Assembly (NCBI RefSeq): GCF_008919445.1
Contig: NZ_VSLG01000002.1
Location: 345,313 to 409,312, forward strand
Reading direction: 5' to 3'
Source of the DNA: Serinicoccus kebangsaanensis
GTDB lineage: Bacteria > Actinomycetota > Actinomycetes > Actinomycetales > Dermatophilaceae
DNA length: 64,000 bases
Positions within the stretch are counted from its first letter, which is position 1, and the number at the start of each line of letters is the position of its first letter. A model generated the notes under the pieces. The model saw only the letters and a list, made by a program, of their open reading frames with translations. It made no database searches and was not told the DNA's origin. This document shows, piece by piece, positions 48,249-56,824 of this stretch. A program made the translations under genes and the position numbers.

Positions 48249-48320
48249 GGGTCCACCTTGGCACGAGCGGCCCGCCGCCGACGACGGTGTCGGGGGAGGG
48301 TGCATCGGCATACTGGGCGC

Positions 48321-48919
48321 ATGGGCATGAACATGGGGCTGGTGTATGCCGAGGGCGCGAAGCTCGAGGATCTCGCCGCGGTGGGGCTGCGACCGACCGG
48401 GGCGCGGACGAGGCGATCGTCTCGACCGACCCGGAGACCGTCGTCGCGCGTTAGGTCGGAGACTGGCTCGTGCTGGTCGGCCCGCTCCTGCTGATCGCGA
48501 CCGAGGACGAGATGCTCGCGCGCTCGCTCGGGCGTCGGGTGGTCGCCGCGATGTTCGGCAGCACGGGCGACACCTACTCCTTCGCGGTGTGCGAGCCGGA
48601 CGGGACACGGCGACACCTCGTCGACTCGATGGGGCGGCGCGAGGTGGACGACGGCGAGGCGCTCCCGCAGGAGGAGGGCGTCGAGCTGCTCACCGAGGAC
48701 ACGACGCAGGCACTCCTGGCGGGCGTGACGGGGGTCGACGTCTGGGCCCACGTCGTCGAGCAGGACTGGGAGGTCCTCGAGAGCGAGGGGGACCCGAGTG
48801 CCGCCGAGCCCGGCACAGGGGCATACCCGGGGGTCGCGGAGCCGACCCACGACACCGGTCAGCGGACTGCGGAGCCGCCCCCGCGCAAGGGCTTCTTCGC
48901 CCGCCTCCTCGGCCGCTGA
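48321..48919 (+). pseudogene. Disrupted small-protein gene (frameshift plus stop)
   Basis: Starting at ATG 48321 the reading frame gives MGMNMGLVYAEGAKLEDLAAVGLRPTG, then must shift frame near 48395-48405 to continue GADEAIVSTDPETVVAR, meets a TAG at 48452-48454, and continues in the same frame as VGDWLVLVGPLLLIATEDEM to a stop at 48919. The three pieces together read like one protein of about 195 residues ending RKGFFARLLGR. Two independent lesions point to a real pseudogene rather than one sequencing slip. I do not recognise the family. Confidence 0.65.
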
Positions 48920-48940
48920 GCAGGGGCTCGCGCCCAGGTC

Positions 48941-48980
48941 TTGACTCTCACACCGTGTCAGGATCTGGAGTGGGATCGCC
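48941..48980 (+). promoter_or_regulatory. Candidate MerR-type promoter
   Basis: TTGACT (48941-48946) is followed by the short dyad ACAC-C-GTGT (48950-48958) between it and the gene start; a dyad lying in an extended promoter spacer is typical of MerR operators. No convincing -10 can be seen, and TGGAGTGGG may be the ribosome-binding site. Confidence 0.3.
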
Positions 48981-49778
48981 ATGTTGAGTATCGGAGAGTT
49001 CGCCAGGCTGGCCGGGGTGTCGGTGCGCATGCTGCGTCACTACGACCAGCTCGATCTGCTGCGCCCGCGGCAGGTCGACCCGCACAGCGGTTACCGCTCG
49101 TATGCCGCCGCCCAGCTCGCCCGCGCCAACCAGCTCATCGGCCTGAAGGACCTCGGGTTCACGCTCGAGCAGGTCGGTGTGCTGCTGGACGGCGAGCTGA
49201 GCGAGGCAGAGGTCGTGGCCCTGATGCGGGCCCGGCGCGACGCGCTGCGTGCGCAGATCGAGACGGACGAGCACCGGCTCGCGACCGTCGAGGCGCGGCT
49301 CCGATCGATCGAGAAGGAGAATCCGATGTCAGAGTTCGTCGAGACCCCGCTGCCCGAGCTCGTGCTCGTGCAGCAGTCCGTCCGGATCGAGGAGATGTCG
49401 CAGGTCGAGGAGGCCATGAGCGGGATGTTCCAGCAGGTGAACCACCTGCTCGGGGACACGCCGCTGCGTGGACCCGGCGTCGCGACCTACACCGCGGACG
49501 GGGACGGCATGATCGCGGCCGCCGCGGAGCAGATCGGTGATGCGCCGACCCCGGACGGCCTGGAGTCGGCCACGGTCGCCGCGGAGCCGCGCGCCCTCAC
49601 CGTCCGCTACTCCGGCCCCGACCTCTCGGGCATACAGCAGGCCTGGCAGGGTCTGGTGGCCGAGGTCGAGGCGCGGGGCCTTACCCCGCGCGGCACGTGC
49701 CGCGAGGTGTATGACGTCACGCCCTTCGACGGCGGCGGCGCCGGGTGGTCGGTGGACCTGCAGCAGCCCGTCGCCTAG
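48981..49778 (+). CDS. MerR-family regulator with effector-binding domain
   Basis: A 265-residue regulator. The N-terminal winged helix is LSIGEFARLAGVSVRMLRHY with DPHSGYRSYAAAQLARAN; a coiled-coil linker runs to about residue 115; the C-terminal part (LVLVQQSVRIEEMSQVEEAM ... TCREVYDVTPF) is a GyrI-like effector-binding domain as in BmrR/TipAL-type proteins. It probably senses a small organic molecule. No cognate transporter is adjacent. The left hairpin of family D follows its stop after 16 nt. Confidence 0.88.
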   Translation: MLSIGEFARLAGVSVRMLRHYDQLDLLRPRQVDPHSGYRSYAAAQLARANQLIGLKDLGFTLEQVGVLLDGELSEAEVVALMRARRDALRAQIETDEHRLATVEARLRSIEKENPMSEFVETPLPELVLVQQSVRIEEMSQVEEAMSGMFQQVNHLLGDTPLRGPGVATYTADGDGMIAAAAEQIGDAPTPDGLESATVAAEPRALTVRYSGPDLSGIQQAWQGLVAEVEARGLTPRGTCREVYDVTPFDGGGAGWSVDLQQPVA

Positions 49779-49794
49779 CCGCCCCCCACCCTCA

Positions 49795-49846
49795 GTTCTG
49801 GACATAGGAATCTGGGGCCCAGTCCCCAGATTCCTATGTCCAGAAC
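49795..49846 (+). repeat. Hairpin family D, left copy (perfect 23-bp arms)
   Basis: Arms 49795-49817 and 49824-49846 are perfectly complementary around the 6-nt loop CCCAGT. The arm starts GTTCTGGACATAGGAATC and ends in GGGG. The first 14 nt, GTTCTGGACATAGG, recur at 50943, so the AbiEi/DUF559-like gene is bracketed by two related hairpins. Confidence 0.92.
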
Positions 49847-49940
49847 GGTATGCCGCAGGGCCTGTGGACAACCTCGGACCCGACCCCCGCGGTCCGGTGA
49901 TGCTGGGCGCAGGGCGGAAGACCTCGACCCGACCGTCGCG

Positions 49941-50936
49941 GTGCGACCACCGCACCTCGACCGCCGAGGCTACGGCGAGCTCAGCCGGCGCGAGCGTCGC
50001 TCCCGCTCGCGGTCGCGCGTGGCCTGGCGGGCGGCGGTCGCCGACGAGCTCGCCGAGAGACACTCCGGGGTGGCCCGACGGAAGGACCTGCACCGTGCCG
50101 GCCTGACCACCGACGACATCCGGGCCGAGGTCGAGCGAGGCGTCTGGCACCGGGGTGGGTGTCACACGATCGTCGTGCACGGCACCCAGCCCGAGGGTGA
50201 GGGCCTGATGTGGCGCGCCCTGTGGGAGTCGACCTCGCGCTCGTACCTCGACGGTGTGGCGGCGCTGGTGACCGCCGGCCTGCAGAACTTCACCCCCCAC
50301 GTCATCGATGTCAGTGTCCCGAACAACGTGCTCGCCCGTGAGGTCGACGGTGTGCGCCTGCACCGGGTGAGGGACCTCGGACCGACGATCACGCCGGGCC
50401 TGCGACGCACCCGTCCAGAGGTGGCGGTCATCCGTGCGGCCCAGTGGGCGAGGTCGGACCGGGAAGCCGCGACGGTCCTGGCGATGACCGTGCAGCAGCG
50501 AGTGGTGCGGCCGGAGGCGGTGCTCGACCGGTGGAGCAGGGTGATCGCGTCCCCACGGCGGACGATCCTCGACGCCGTCATCGCCGACGTGTGCGACGGT
50601 GCCCATTCCCTGAACGAGCTGGACTTCGCTGCCCTCTGCCGCGCACGAGGCCTTCCCGAGCCGACACGGCAGGCGGTGCGGCAGGGTCGCAACGGGCGGG
50701 TCTACCTCGACGTGCTCTTCGAGGGCGTCGGTCTGCACGTCGAGATCCATGGCGCACATCACATGCAGGGGGTCACCGGGATCGACGATGCCTTGCGCGG
50801 CAACGACATACAGCTCAACGACCCGGACGTCGTGACCCTGGTCATCCCAGTGCTGGGGCTGCGGCTGCAGCCCGGGGCCTTCCTCGACCAGGTCGAGCGC
50901 GCGTTCCGGGTCGCCCGCGCCCGCCACGGTCGCTGA
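49941..50936 (+). CDS. AbiEi/DUF559-like protein with Vsr-type nuclease fold
   Basis: About 331 residues if GTG 49941 is the start; the frame is open back to 49836 inside the hairpin, so the N-terminus is uncertain. The first half (ERHSGVARRKDLHRAGLTTD, VERGVWHRGGCHTIVVHG) resembles the winged-helix AbiEi antitoxin domain. The C-terminal 100 residues (LDFAALCRARGLPEPTRQAV, GRVYLDVLFEGVGLHVEIHG, AHHMQGVTGIDDALRGNDIQ) resemble DUF559/very-short-patch-repair-like nucleases, with candidate acidic residues D (YLDV) and E (HVEIHG). No toxin partner lies next to it. Bracketed by the two family D hairpins. Confidence 0.72.
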   Translation: MRPPHLDRRGYGELSRRERRSRSRSRVAWRAAVADELAERHSGVARRKDLHRAGLTTDDIRAEVERGVWHRGGCHTIVVHGTQPEGEGLMWRALWESTSRSYLDGVAALVTAGLQNFTPHVIDVSVPNNVLAREVDGVRLHRVRDLGPTITPGLRRTRPEVAVIRAAQWARSDREAATVLAMTVQQRVVRPEAVLDRWSRVIASPRRTILDAVIADVCDGAHSLNELDFAALCRARGLPEPTRQAVRQGRNGRVYLDVLFEGVGLHVEIHGAHHMQGVTGIDDALRGNDIQLNDPDVVTLVIPVLGLRLQPGAFLDQVERAFRVARARHGR

Positions 50937-50942
50937 CCCGAC

Positions 50943-50994
50943 GTTCTGGACATAGGTTCGTGGGAGACGGGTCCCAGAAACCTAGGTCCAGAAC
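50943..50994 (+). repeat. Hairpin family D, right copy (20 of 23 bp paired)
   Basis: Arms 50943-50965 and 50972-50994 around the 6-nt loop GACGGG. The outer 14 nt GTTCTGGACATAGG are identical to the left copy, and total length (52 bp), arm length and loop length are the same. It starts six nt after the stop of the AbiEi/DUF559-like gene. Confidence 0.9.
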
Positions 50995-51069
50995 GGGAGG
51001 GGGAGCGGGACGCAACCGCTCGGGTATGCCCTGTGCGCGGGCGGGCTGAGCGTCGTTACCCTGAGGAGC

Positions 51070-52770
51070 ATGGCGACCACGGCGACGACGCACCCCCTGC
51101 TCGAGACCCACCAGGAGACCCTCGACGCGGCGACGCGGGCGCTGCGGGAGCGCAGCTTCTACAGCCGGTACCCCGAGTCGCCCAGCCCCCGCGTCTACGG
51201 CGAGGGGTCGTCCGAGCGCGGCCAGCTGGCCCACCAGGAGACGCTCAACAAGGATTTCGAGGGGCTCGCCGAGCAGCCCACCACCGGCCTCCAGGTCGGC
51301 TCCGAGCAGAGCCCCTACGGCCCCACCCTGGGCGTCCGCTACCCCCAGCTGGACGTGGACGCCGCGATGGAGGCGGCGCAGCAGGCCCTCCCCGCCTGGC
51401 GCGACGCCGGGCCGGAGGTCCGCGCCGCGGTCCTCACCGAGGTCGTCGAGCGGATCAACGCCCGCAGCCACGAGATGGCGCACGCGGTCATGCACACCTC
51501 GGGGCAGCCCTTCGTCATGTCCTTCCAGGCCGGCGGCCCGCACGCGCAGGACCGCGCGCTCGAGGCGGTCGTCGTCGCGCTCGAGGAGCAGCGTCGCATC
51601 CCCGGCTCGGTGACCTGGGAGAAGCCGGCCAAGGGCGACCCGATCCGGATGCAGAAGGACTACCGCCTGGTGCCGCGCGGCGTCGCGCTGGTCATCGGCT
51701 GCAACACCTTCCCGACGTGGAACGCCTACCCGGGCATCTTCGCCAGCCTGGCCACCGGCAACCCGGTCGTCATCAAGCCGCACCCCCGTGCCGTGCTCCC
51801 GCTGGCGCTCACCGTGCAGATCGCCCGGGAGACCCTCGCCGACGCGGGCTTCGACCCGGCTCTGGTCCAGCTCGCCGCCGAGGACGACGGCGGCACCCTC
51901 GCCAAGGACCTGGCCCTGCACCCCGCCGTGAAGATCATCGACTACACCGGCGGGCCTGGCTTCGGCCGCTGGCTGGAGACCGAGGCCGCGGGCCAGGGCA
52001 AGCTGGTCTACACCGAGAAGGCCGGCCTCAACACCGTCGTCGTCGACTCCACGAACGACCTCAAGGGCATGCTCGGCAACCTCGCCTTCTCCTTCTCCCT
52101 CTACTCCGGCCAGATGTGCACCGCCCCGCAGAACGTCTACGTGCCCGCCACCGTGCGCACCGACGAGGGGGAGATGTCCGCCGCCGAGTTCGCCGGCAAG
52201 CTCGGCGAGGCGATCAGCGCCTTCACCGCCGACGACGCCAAGGCGGTGGAGATCCTCGGGGCGACGGTCAACGACGACGTGCGCGGCCGCGCGACCGACA
52301 TCCACGGTCTGGCCGAGCGCCTCGGCGGTGACGTGGTGCTCGACAGCCGCGCGGTCGGACACCCGACCTACCCCGACGCCGTGGTGCGCACCCCCGCCCT
52401 GGTCGGCGTGGACGCCGCCAACGACGCGGCATACACGCAGGAGTGCTTCGGCCCGGTCGCCTTCGTCGTGCGCACCGAGGACACCGCTGACTCGCTGCAG
52501 CGCTTCGCGCGGACCGTCGCCGAGCACGGCGGCATGACGGCCGCGGTCTACTCCACCGACGAGCAGGTCCTGGAGGACGCGCGCGAGGCCGCCGCGGACG
52601 CCGGTGTCGCCCTCTCCGAGAACCTCACCGGCCAGATCTTCGTCAACCAGACGGCCGCCTTCTCCGACTTCCACGGCACGGGCGCCAACCCGGCCGCCAA
52701 CGCCGCCTACGCGGATGCCGCGTTCGTGGCCAACAGATTCCGGGTGATCACCAGCCGGCGCCACGTCTGA
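51070..52770 (+). CDS. paaN: Phenylacetate degradation aldehyde dehydrogenase PaaN
   Basis: A 566-residue aldehyde-dehydrogenase-fold protein starting MATTATTHPLLETHQETLDA. The NAD-binding region is VIGCNTFPTWNAYPGIFASL, the glutamate/glycine region YTGGPGFGRWLETEA, and the catalytic cysteine is in SLYSGQMCTAPQNVYVP; the C-terminal ANPAANAAYADAAFV is typical of PaaN. It oxidises the ring-opened semialdehyde made from oxepin-CoA; actinobacterial PaaN lacks the fused hydratase of E. coli PaaZ. GAGGAG precedes the ATG. It is divergent from paaHI-K but separated by 2.8 kb of accessory genes. Confidence 0.93.
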   Translation: MATTATTHPLLETHQETLDAATRALRERSFYSRYPESPSPRVYGEGSSERGQLAHQETLNKDFEGLAEQPTTGLQVGSEQSPYGPTLGVRYPQLDVDAAMEAAQQALPAWRDAGPEVRAAVLTEVVERINARSHEMAHAVMHTSGQPFVMSFQAGGPHAQDRALEAVVVALEEQRRIPGSVTWEKPAKGDPIRMQKDYRLVPRGVALVIGCNTFPTWNAYPGIFASLATGNPVVIKPHPRAVLPLALTVQIARETLADAGFDPALVQLAAEDDGGTLAKDLALHPAVKIIDYTGGPGFGRWLETEAAGQGKLVYTEKAGLNTVVVDSTNDLKGMLGNLAFSFSLYSGQMCTAPQNVYVPATVRTDEGEMSAAEFAGKLGEAISAFTADDAKAVEILGATVNDDVRGRATDIHGLAERLGGDVVLDSRAVGHPTYPDAVVRTPALVGVDAANDAAYTQECFGPVAFVVRTEDTADSLQRFARTVAEHGGMTAAVYSTDEQVLEDAREAAADAGVALSENLTGQIFVNQTAAFSDFHGTGANPAANAAYADAAFVANRFRVITSRRHV

Positions 52771-52782
52771 GGCCCGAGAGGT

Positions 52783-53655
52783 ATGCCTTCGGCCGAGCAG
52801 CCCGGTCCCGCGCAGCGCGAGGGCGGGCAGGTGACCCGGGTCGCCCCCGAGGACGAGGTCGAGCCGGCCGCGATCCGGCTCCGGGCGGTCGCCGACGGGG
52901 TCGTCGCCCTCGCCGGACTGTCCGGACTGCGCGGCCGGGACCCCGAGACCGCCGTGTCGGCGGTGGCCGCGGCGGTGGAAGAGGCCTTCGCCGCGGGCCG
53001 CCACCGGGTGGAGGCCGAGGTGCACGCCGACGACACCCAGGCCCGCCGGGTGCTGCAGCGCGCAGGGCTGCGGCCGGAAGGGGTCAGCCGGGGCCGGGGG
53101 AGCACCGCCGAGGGCGCACCCGTCGACCTGCTCCGGCTGGCGCGGCTGGCCGACGACCCGGCCCCGGGTGAGCCCGGCGCCTTCCTCGGCATGCTCAACG
53201 CCACGCTCCCGAAGAAGCGGGTCATCGCCCAGGGGCTGGTCCGCGACGACCAGGGGCGCATCCTGCTGTGCGAGCTGACCTACAAGCGGGAGTGGGACCT
53301 GCCCGGCGGGGTGGTCGACCCCGACGAGTCGCCGCGGGCGACGCTGCGCCGTGAGCTGGAAGAGGAGATCGGCGCCGACCTGACGGTGGGCGACCTGTTG
53401 GCGGTCAACTGGCTGCCCCGCTACCGCCAGTGGGAGGACGCGCTGCTGCTCGTCTTCGACCTCGGGGTGCACCCGGACATCACCGACGGCGCCGAGCTGC
53501 AGGCCAGCGAGATCCGCGCGGTCCACTGGGTCGCCCCGGACCGGGTCGGCGACCACGTCGCCCCGTATGTCGCGCGTCACCTGACCTCGCTCGTCCAGGA
53601 CGGGGCACGGGGCGTGGGCACCCTGCTGGAGGACGGCATACCGCCGCAGCCGTGA
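52783..53655 (+). CDS. NUDIX hydrolase with GNAT-like N-terminal remnant
   Basis: A 290-residue protein. Residues about 20-110 resemble the second half of a RimJ-type GNAT fold (HRVEAEVHADDTQARRVLQR, AGLRPEGVSRG) but without a visible acetyl-CoA loop. A NUDIX domain follows, with the box GGVVDPDESPRATLRRELEE then EIG at residues 175-197 (GX5EX7REUXEEXGU). It likely hydrolyses a nucleoside-diphosphate derivative. It starts 13 nt after paaN; the product is not obviously connected to phenylacetate. Confidence 0.85.
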   Translation: MPSAEQPGPAQREGGQVTRVAPEDEVEPAAIRLRAVADGVVALAGLSGLRGRDPETAVSAVAAAVEEAFAAGRHRVEAEVHADDTQARRVLQRAGLRPEGVSRGRGSTAEGAPVDLLRLARLADDPAPGEPGAFLGMLNATLPKKRVIAQGLVRDDQGRILLCELTYKREWDLPGGVVDPDESPRATLRRELEEEIGADLTVGDLLAVNWLPRYRQWEDALLLVFDLGVHPDITDGAELQASEIRAVHWVAPDRVGDHVAPYVARHLTSLVQDGARGVGTLLEDGIPPQP

Positions 53656-53674
53656 TCGCTGGCAGGATGCGGGC

Positions 53675-54697
53675 ATGACCTCCCGTGCCGTCCAGACCGC
53701 CCGCACCACGACCGCCGTCCGAGAGGCCGGGGACCCGGCCGCGCCGACCGTCGTGCTCATCCACGGCAACGTCTCGTCCTCGGCCTTCTTCACCGACCTC
53801 ATCGACGAGCTCGCCACCGACCGCCACGTGCTCGCCCCGGACTTCCGTGGCTATGGCGACTCCGCCCGGGCCACGATCGACGCCACCCGTGGCGTGGCTG
53901 ACCTGTCCGACGACGTCGCTGCGCTGCTGGACACGCTCGGCGTCGAGGGCGCGGTCGACGTGCTCGGCTGGTCGGCCGGTGGCAACGTCGCCCTGCAGCT
54001 CGCGATGGACCACCCGCACCGGGTGCGCCGGCTGGTGCTGGAGGCGCCGGGCAGCCCGTTCGGCTTCGGCGGGAGCACCGGGGAGGACGGTCGTCCGGTG
54101 GCGGACGACTTCGCCGGCAGCGGCGGCGGCACCGCCAACCCGCAGTTCTGCGAGGCGCTGAAGGCCGGTGACCGCGGGGAGGAGCCGACCAGCCCGCGCA
54201 CGACCCTGCGGGCGTTCTACGTCGCGCCCGGGTTCAGCTTCGCGCCCGAGGTGGAGGAGGCATACCTCGACTCGATGCTGGCGACCTCGGTGGGCGACGA
54301 CGTCTATCCGGGCGACACCACGACGAGCGAGAACTGGCCGGGCGTCGCGCCGGGGACGACCGGGATGAACAACGCGCTGTCGCCGAAGTATCTGGACCAG
54401 TCCGGCTTCGCCGCGCTCGACCCGGTGCCGCCCGTGCTGTGGATCCGCGGCGACGCCGACCAGATCGTCTCCGACACCTCGATGTTCGACCTGGCCCAGC
54501 TGGGCAAGCTCGGTGCGGTGCCCGGCTACCCGGGCGAGGAGGTCTGCCCGACCCAGCCGATGGTGTCCCAGATGCGGGCCGTGCTGGAGCGGGCGGGCGG
54601 CTTCACCGAGGTCGTCTACGAGGGCTGCGGCCACAGCCCGCACCTGGAGCAGCCGGAGCGCTTCACCGCCGAGGTGCGCGCCTTCCTGCAGGCCTGA
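53675..54697 (+). CDS. Alpha/beta hydrolase
   Basis: A 340-residue hydrolase. Oxyanion sequence VVLIHGNVSSSAFFTDLIDE, nucleophile serine in DVLGWSAGGNVALQLAM, acid in LWIRGDADQIVSDTS and the histidine in YEGCGHSPHLEQPERFTAEV form the catalytic set. There is a large cap insertion between strands 6 and 7 (about residues 150-240). No signal peptide. Substrate unknown. The 3' end faces deoD across a large inverted repeat array. Confidence 0.9.
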   Translation: MTSRAVQTARTTTAVREAGDPAAPTVVLIHGNVSSSAFFTDLIDELATDRHVLAPDFRGYGDSARATIDATRGVADLSDDVAALLDTLGVEGAVDVLGWSAGGNVALQLAMDHPHRVRRLVLEAPGSPFGFGGSTGEDGRPVADDFAGSGGGTANPQFCEALKAGDRGEEPTSPRTTLRAFYVAPGFSFAPEVEEAYLDSMLATSVGDDVYPGDTTTSENWPGVAPGTTGMNNALSPKYLDQSGFAALDPVPPVLWIRGDADQIVSDTSMFDLAQLGKLGAVPGYPGEEVCPTQPMVSQMRAVLERAGGFTEVVYEGCGHSPHLEQPERFTAEVRAFLQA

Positions 54698-54701
54698 GAC
54701 C

Positions 54702-54829
54702 CGACCGGCCGCACGGTTTGCTCCGACCGGCCGCACGCTTTGCGTCGACCGAGCGCGCACTTTGCGCGCAGACCGTGCGGCCGGTGAGCGCATACCGTGC
54801 GGCCGGTGCGCGCAGACCGTGCGGTCGGT
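54702..54829 (+). repeat. 22-bp repeat family B, three forward and three inverted copies
   Basis: Three units run forward (54702, 54724, 54746) and three run inverted (about 54768, 54786, 54808), head to head, making a 128-bp palindrome between convergent genes. Units share CGACCGGCCGCACG-TTTGC with the 28399-28552 array. It ends at the deoD stop codon. It would form a long stem-loop and probably ends transcription from both sides. Confidence 0.9.
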
Positions 54830-55554
54830 CAGGAGGTGCTGGGCAGCGGCGTGGGGAGCGCGGCGTCGAGGGCGATCGTGATCATGTCGCCGAAGGTCTG
54901 CTCCCGCTCCTGGGCGGTGGTCTCCTCGCCGGTGACGATGTGGTCGGAGACGGTGCAGACCGCCAGCGCCTGCCGGCCGTGCTGCGCGGCCAGGGTGTAG
55001 ATCTCGGCGGCCTCCATCTCGACCGCCACGACGCCGTACTCCACGACCTTCTGGGTGAGCTCGGGGCGGGAGTGGTAGAAGCTGTCGGAGGAGAACACCG
55101 TGCCGACCAGGTGCGGAGCGTCGGCGGCCTCGGCCGCCTCGACGGCCGCCCGCAACAGGGCGAAGTCGGCGGTCGCGGGGTAGTGGTAGCCGCCGAAGCG
55201 TAGGGAGTTCATCGAGCTGTCCGTCGCGGCCGCCTGCGCCAGGACCACGTCGCGCACCTGGAGCCGCTCGGTGAGCGCCCCGCACGAGCCGACGCGGATG
55301 AGCTGCTGGACGGCATACTCGCTGATCAGCTCGTTGACGTAGATCGACGCCGACGGCTGCCCCATCCCGGTGCCCTGGACGCTGACCTGCTCGCCGCGGT
55401 AGGTGCCGGTGAAGCCGAGCATGCCGCGGACCTCGGTGTAGCACACGGCGTCCTCGAGGAAGTTCTCCGCGATCCACCGCGCCCGCAGCGGGTCGCCGGG
55501 CAGGAGGACTCGGGGGGCGATCTGGCCGGGCTCGGCGGCGATGTGGGTGCTCAC
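54829..55554 (-). CDS. deoD: Purine nucleoside phosphorylase, DeoD type
   Basis: A 241-residue phosphorylase. The phosphate-binding motifs are [16 protein letters not shown] and [17 protein letters not shown], and the family signature is [31 protein letters not shown] carries the ribose-binding glutamate and [11 protein letters not shown] the base-specific aspartate, which marks the hexameric DeoD type that accepts adenosine. GTG start. It is divergent from the phosphotransferase gene. Confidence 0.95.
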   Translation of the reverse strand: MSTHIAAEPGQIAPRVLLPGDPLRARWIAENFLEDAVCYTEVRGMLGFTGTYRGEQVSVQGTGMGQPSASIYVNELISEYAVQQLIRVGSCGALTERLQVRDVVLAQAAATDSSMNSLRFGGYHYPATADFALLRAAVEAAEAADAPHLVGTVFSSDSFYHSRPELTQKVVEYGVVAVEMEAAEIYTLAAQHGRQALAVCTVSDHIVTGEETTAQEREQTFGDMITIALDAALPTPLPSTS

Positions 55555-55670
55555 CGCTCCAGGGTATGCGCTGGCCCACCTGCCGTCTCATCGTCCTCTC
55601 ATCCGCCGCTCATCCCCCTCTCCTGCGCGGTGGCTTGACTCTCGAGGACGCGGAGAGAGGGCAGGTCGTG

Positions 55671-56768
55671 ATGGCGTCAGGGTGGACGAGGAGGTGGCGG
55701 CGGCTGCGCGGCCGCGTCCGGAGGCCGGCCGACCCGGTGCGTGCGCGGCACCGGCTGGCGCTCGCGGTGGCCTCCGAGGTGGAGCGGGCCGAGCCGGCGC
55801 TGCCACGGTCGCACCTGCCCCGGCTCTTCCGCGCCGACGGCACGGTGGTCAGGCGCGGGACGCTCGACACGCGGCACGCCAGCCTGCTCCCGGGTGGCGA
55901 CCGGGGAGAGGCGGCGGCCGCGCCGGCCGCTCAGCACCGCGCGCGGGTCGCGGCCGATGCGCTCGTGCTGGCGAAGTTCGACCTCGGGCGGGTGGTGAAG
56001 TTCCGCGCCGTCTATCCGGCGCAGGACCTGACGCTCGCGGTCCGTGGGGCACTATCCGGAGGCGCTCGGCGCTCGGTCAAGGCGCACGAGGTCGTGTCCG
56101 TCGTCGACCCCGACCTCATCCCTCCGCTCGTCGCCCACGGCACGGTCGGGCGGCACGAGTACCTGGTCGAGCGCTGGGTCGACGGCACCCCGCTCAGCGG
56201 TCGGCAGGCGCTGGCCGACGTGGTGCCCGAGCTCGCCGCCCGGCTGCGTCGGGTCCACGAGTCCTTCGGCGTCTCCGCCTCCGACATCGCGACCTGGCGG
56301 CAGGGGTCGTTCGCGCAGCGGTGGGCCGCCGTGTCGGCGACCGAGCTGCTCCCGGACGACCTCGCCGAGCCGGTGCGGCGCCTGCTCGCCGACCCGCACC
56401 AGGCGTGGTCCGTCTCGTGGTGCCACGGGGACCTCGCGGCGTCAAACATCCTGTCCACGCCCACCGGCCACGTCCTCGTCGACTGGGAGACCTCCGGTGC
56501 GGCTCCGGTCATGCTGGACGCCGCCAAGCTGCATCTCTTCTCGACCGACCCGGAGCGGACGGCCCGTGACCTGCTGGCCGCCTGGCCGCCGGGGCCGCCG
56601 GGCGCGGCCTCGCCCCCGCGGGAGCAGCTCGTCCTGGCGCACGCCTGGTTCATCAGCGCCTACCCGGCCCGGCGGCTCAAGCTCAGGGGGCATCCGCGCG
56701 AGCAGATCTACGAGGGCCAGGTGCGGCGTCAGGTCGAGCTGGTCCGCCAGCTCCTGGCCGGCGACTGA
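55671..56768 (+). CDS. APH/choline-kinase-like phosphotransferase
   Basis: About 365 residues from ATG 55671 (GGAGAGAGG is 9 nt upstream). Kinase-like motifs appear in the C-terminal half: SVSWCHGDLAASNILSTPTG (catalytic HGD-x4-N) and HVLVDWETSGAAPVMLDAAK (metal-binding D). The substrate-binding side has EYLVERWVDGTPLSGRQALA. It phosphorylates a small molecule or sugar; the substrate is not clear. TTGACT about 35 nt before the start may be the -35. Confidence 0.82.
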   Translation: MASGWTRRWRRLRGRVRRPADPVRARHRLALAVASEVERAEPALPRSHLPRLFRADGTVVRRGTLDTRHASLLPGGDRGEAAAAPAAQHRARVAADALVLAKFDLGRVVKFRAVYPAQDLTLAVRGALSGGARRSVKAHEVVSVVDPDLIPPLVAHGTVGRHEYLVERWVDGTPLSGRQALADVVPELAARLRRVHESFGVSASDIATWRQGSFAQRWAAVSATELLPDDLAEPVRRLLADPHQAWSVSWCHGDLAASNILSTPTGHVLVDWETSGAAPVMLDAAKLHLFSTDPERTARDLLAAWPPGPPGAASPPREQLVLAHAWFISAYPARRLKLRGHPREQIYEGQVRRQVELVRQLLAGD

Positions 56769-56824
56769 GCCGGGAGGTCGTCGCCGCGGTGGCGGCGGAG
56801 GGGACGCTCAGCACGTGGTCCGCG

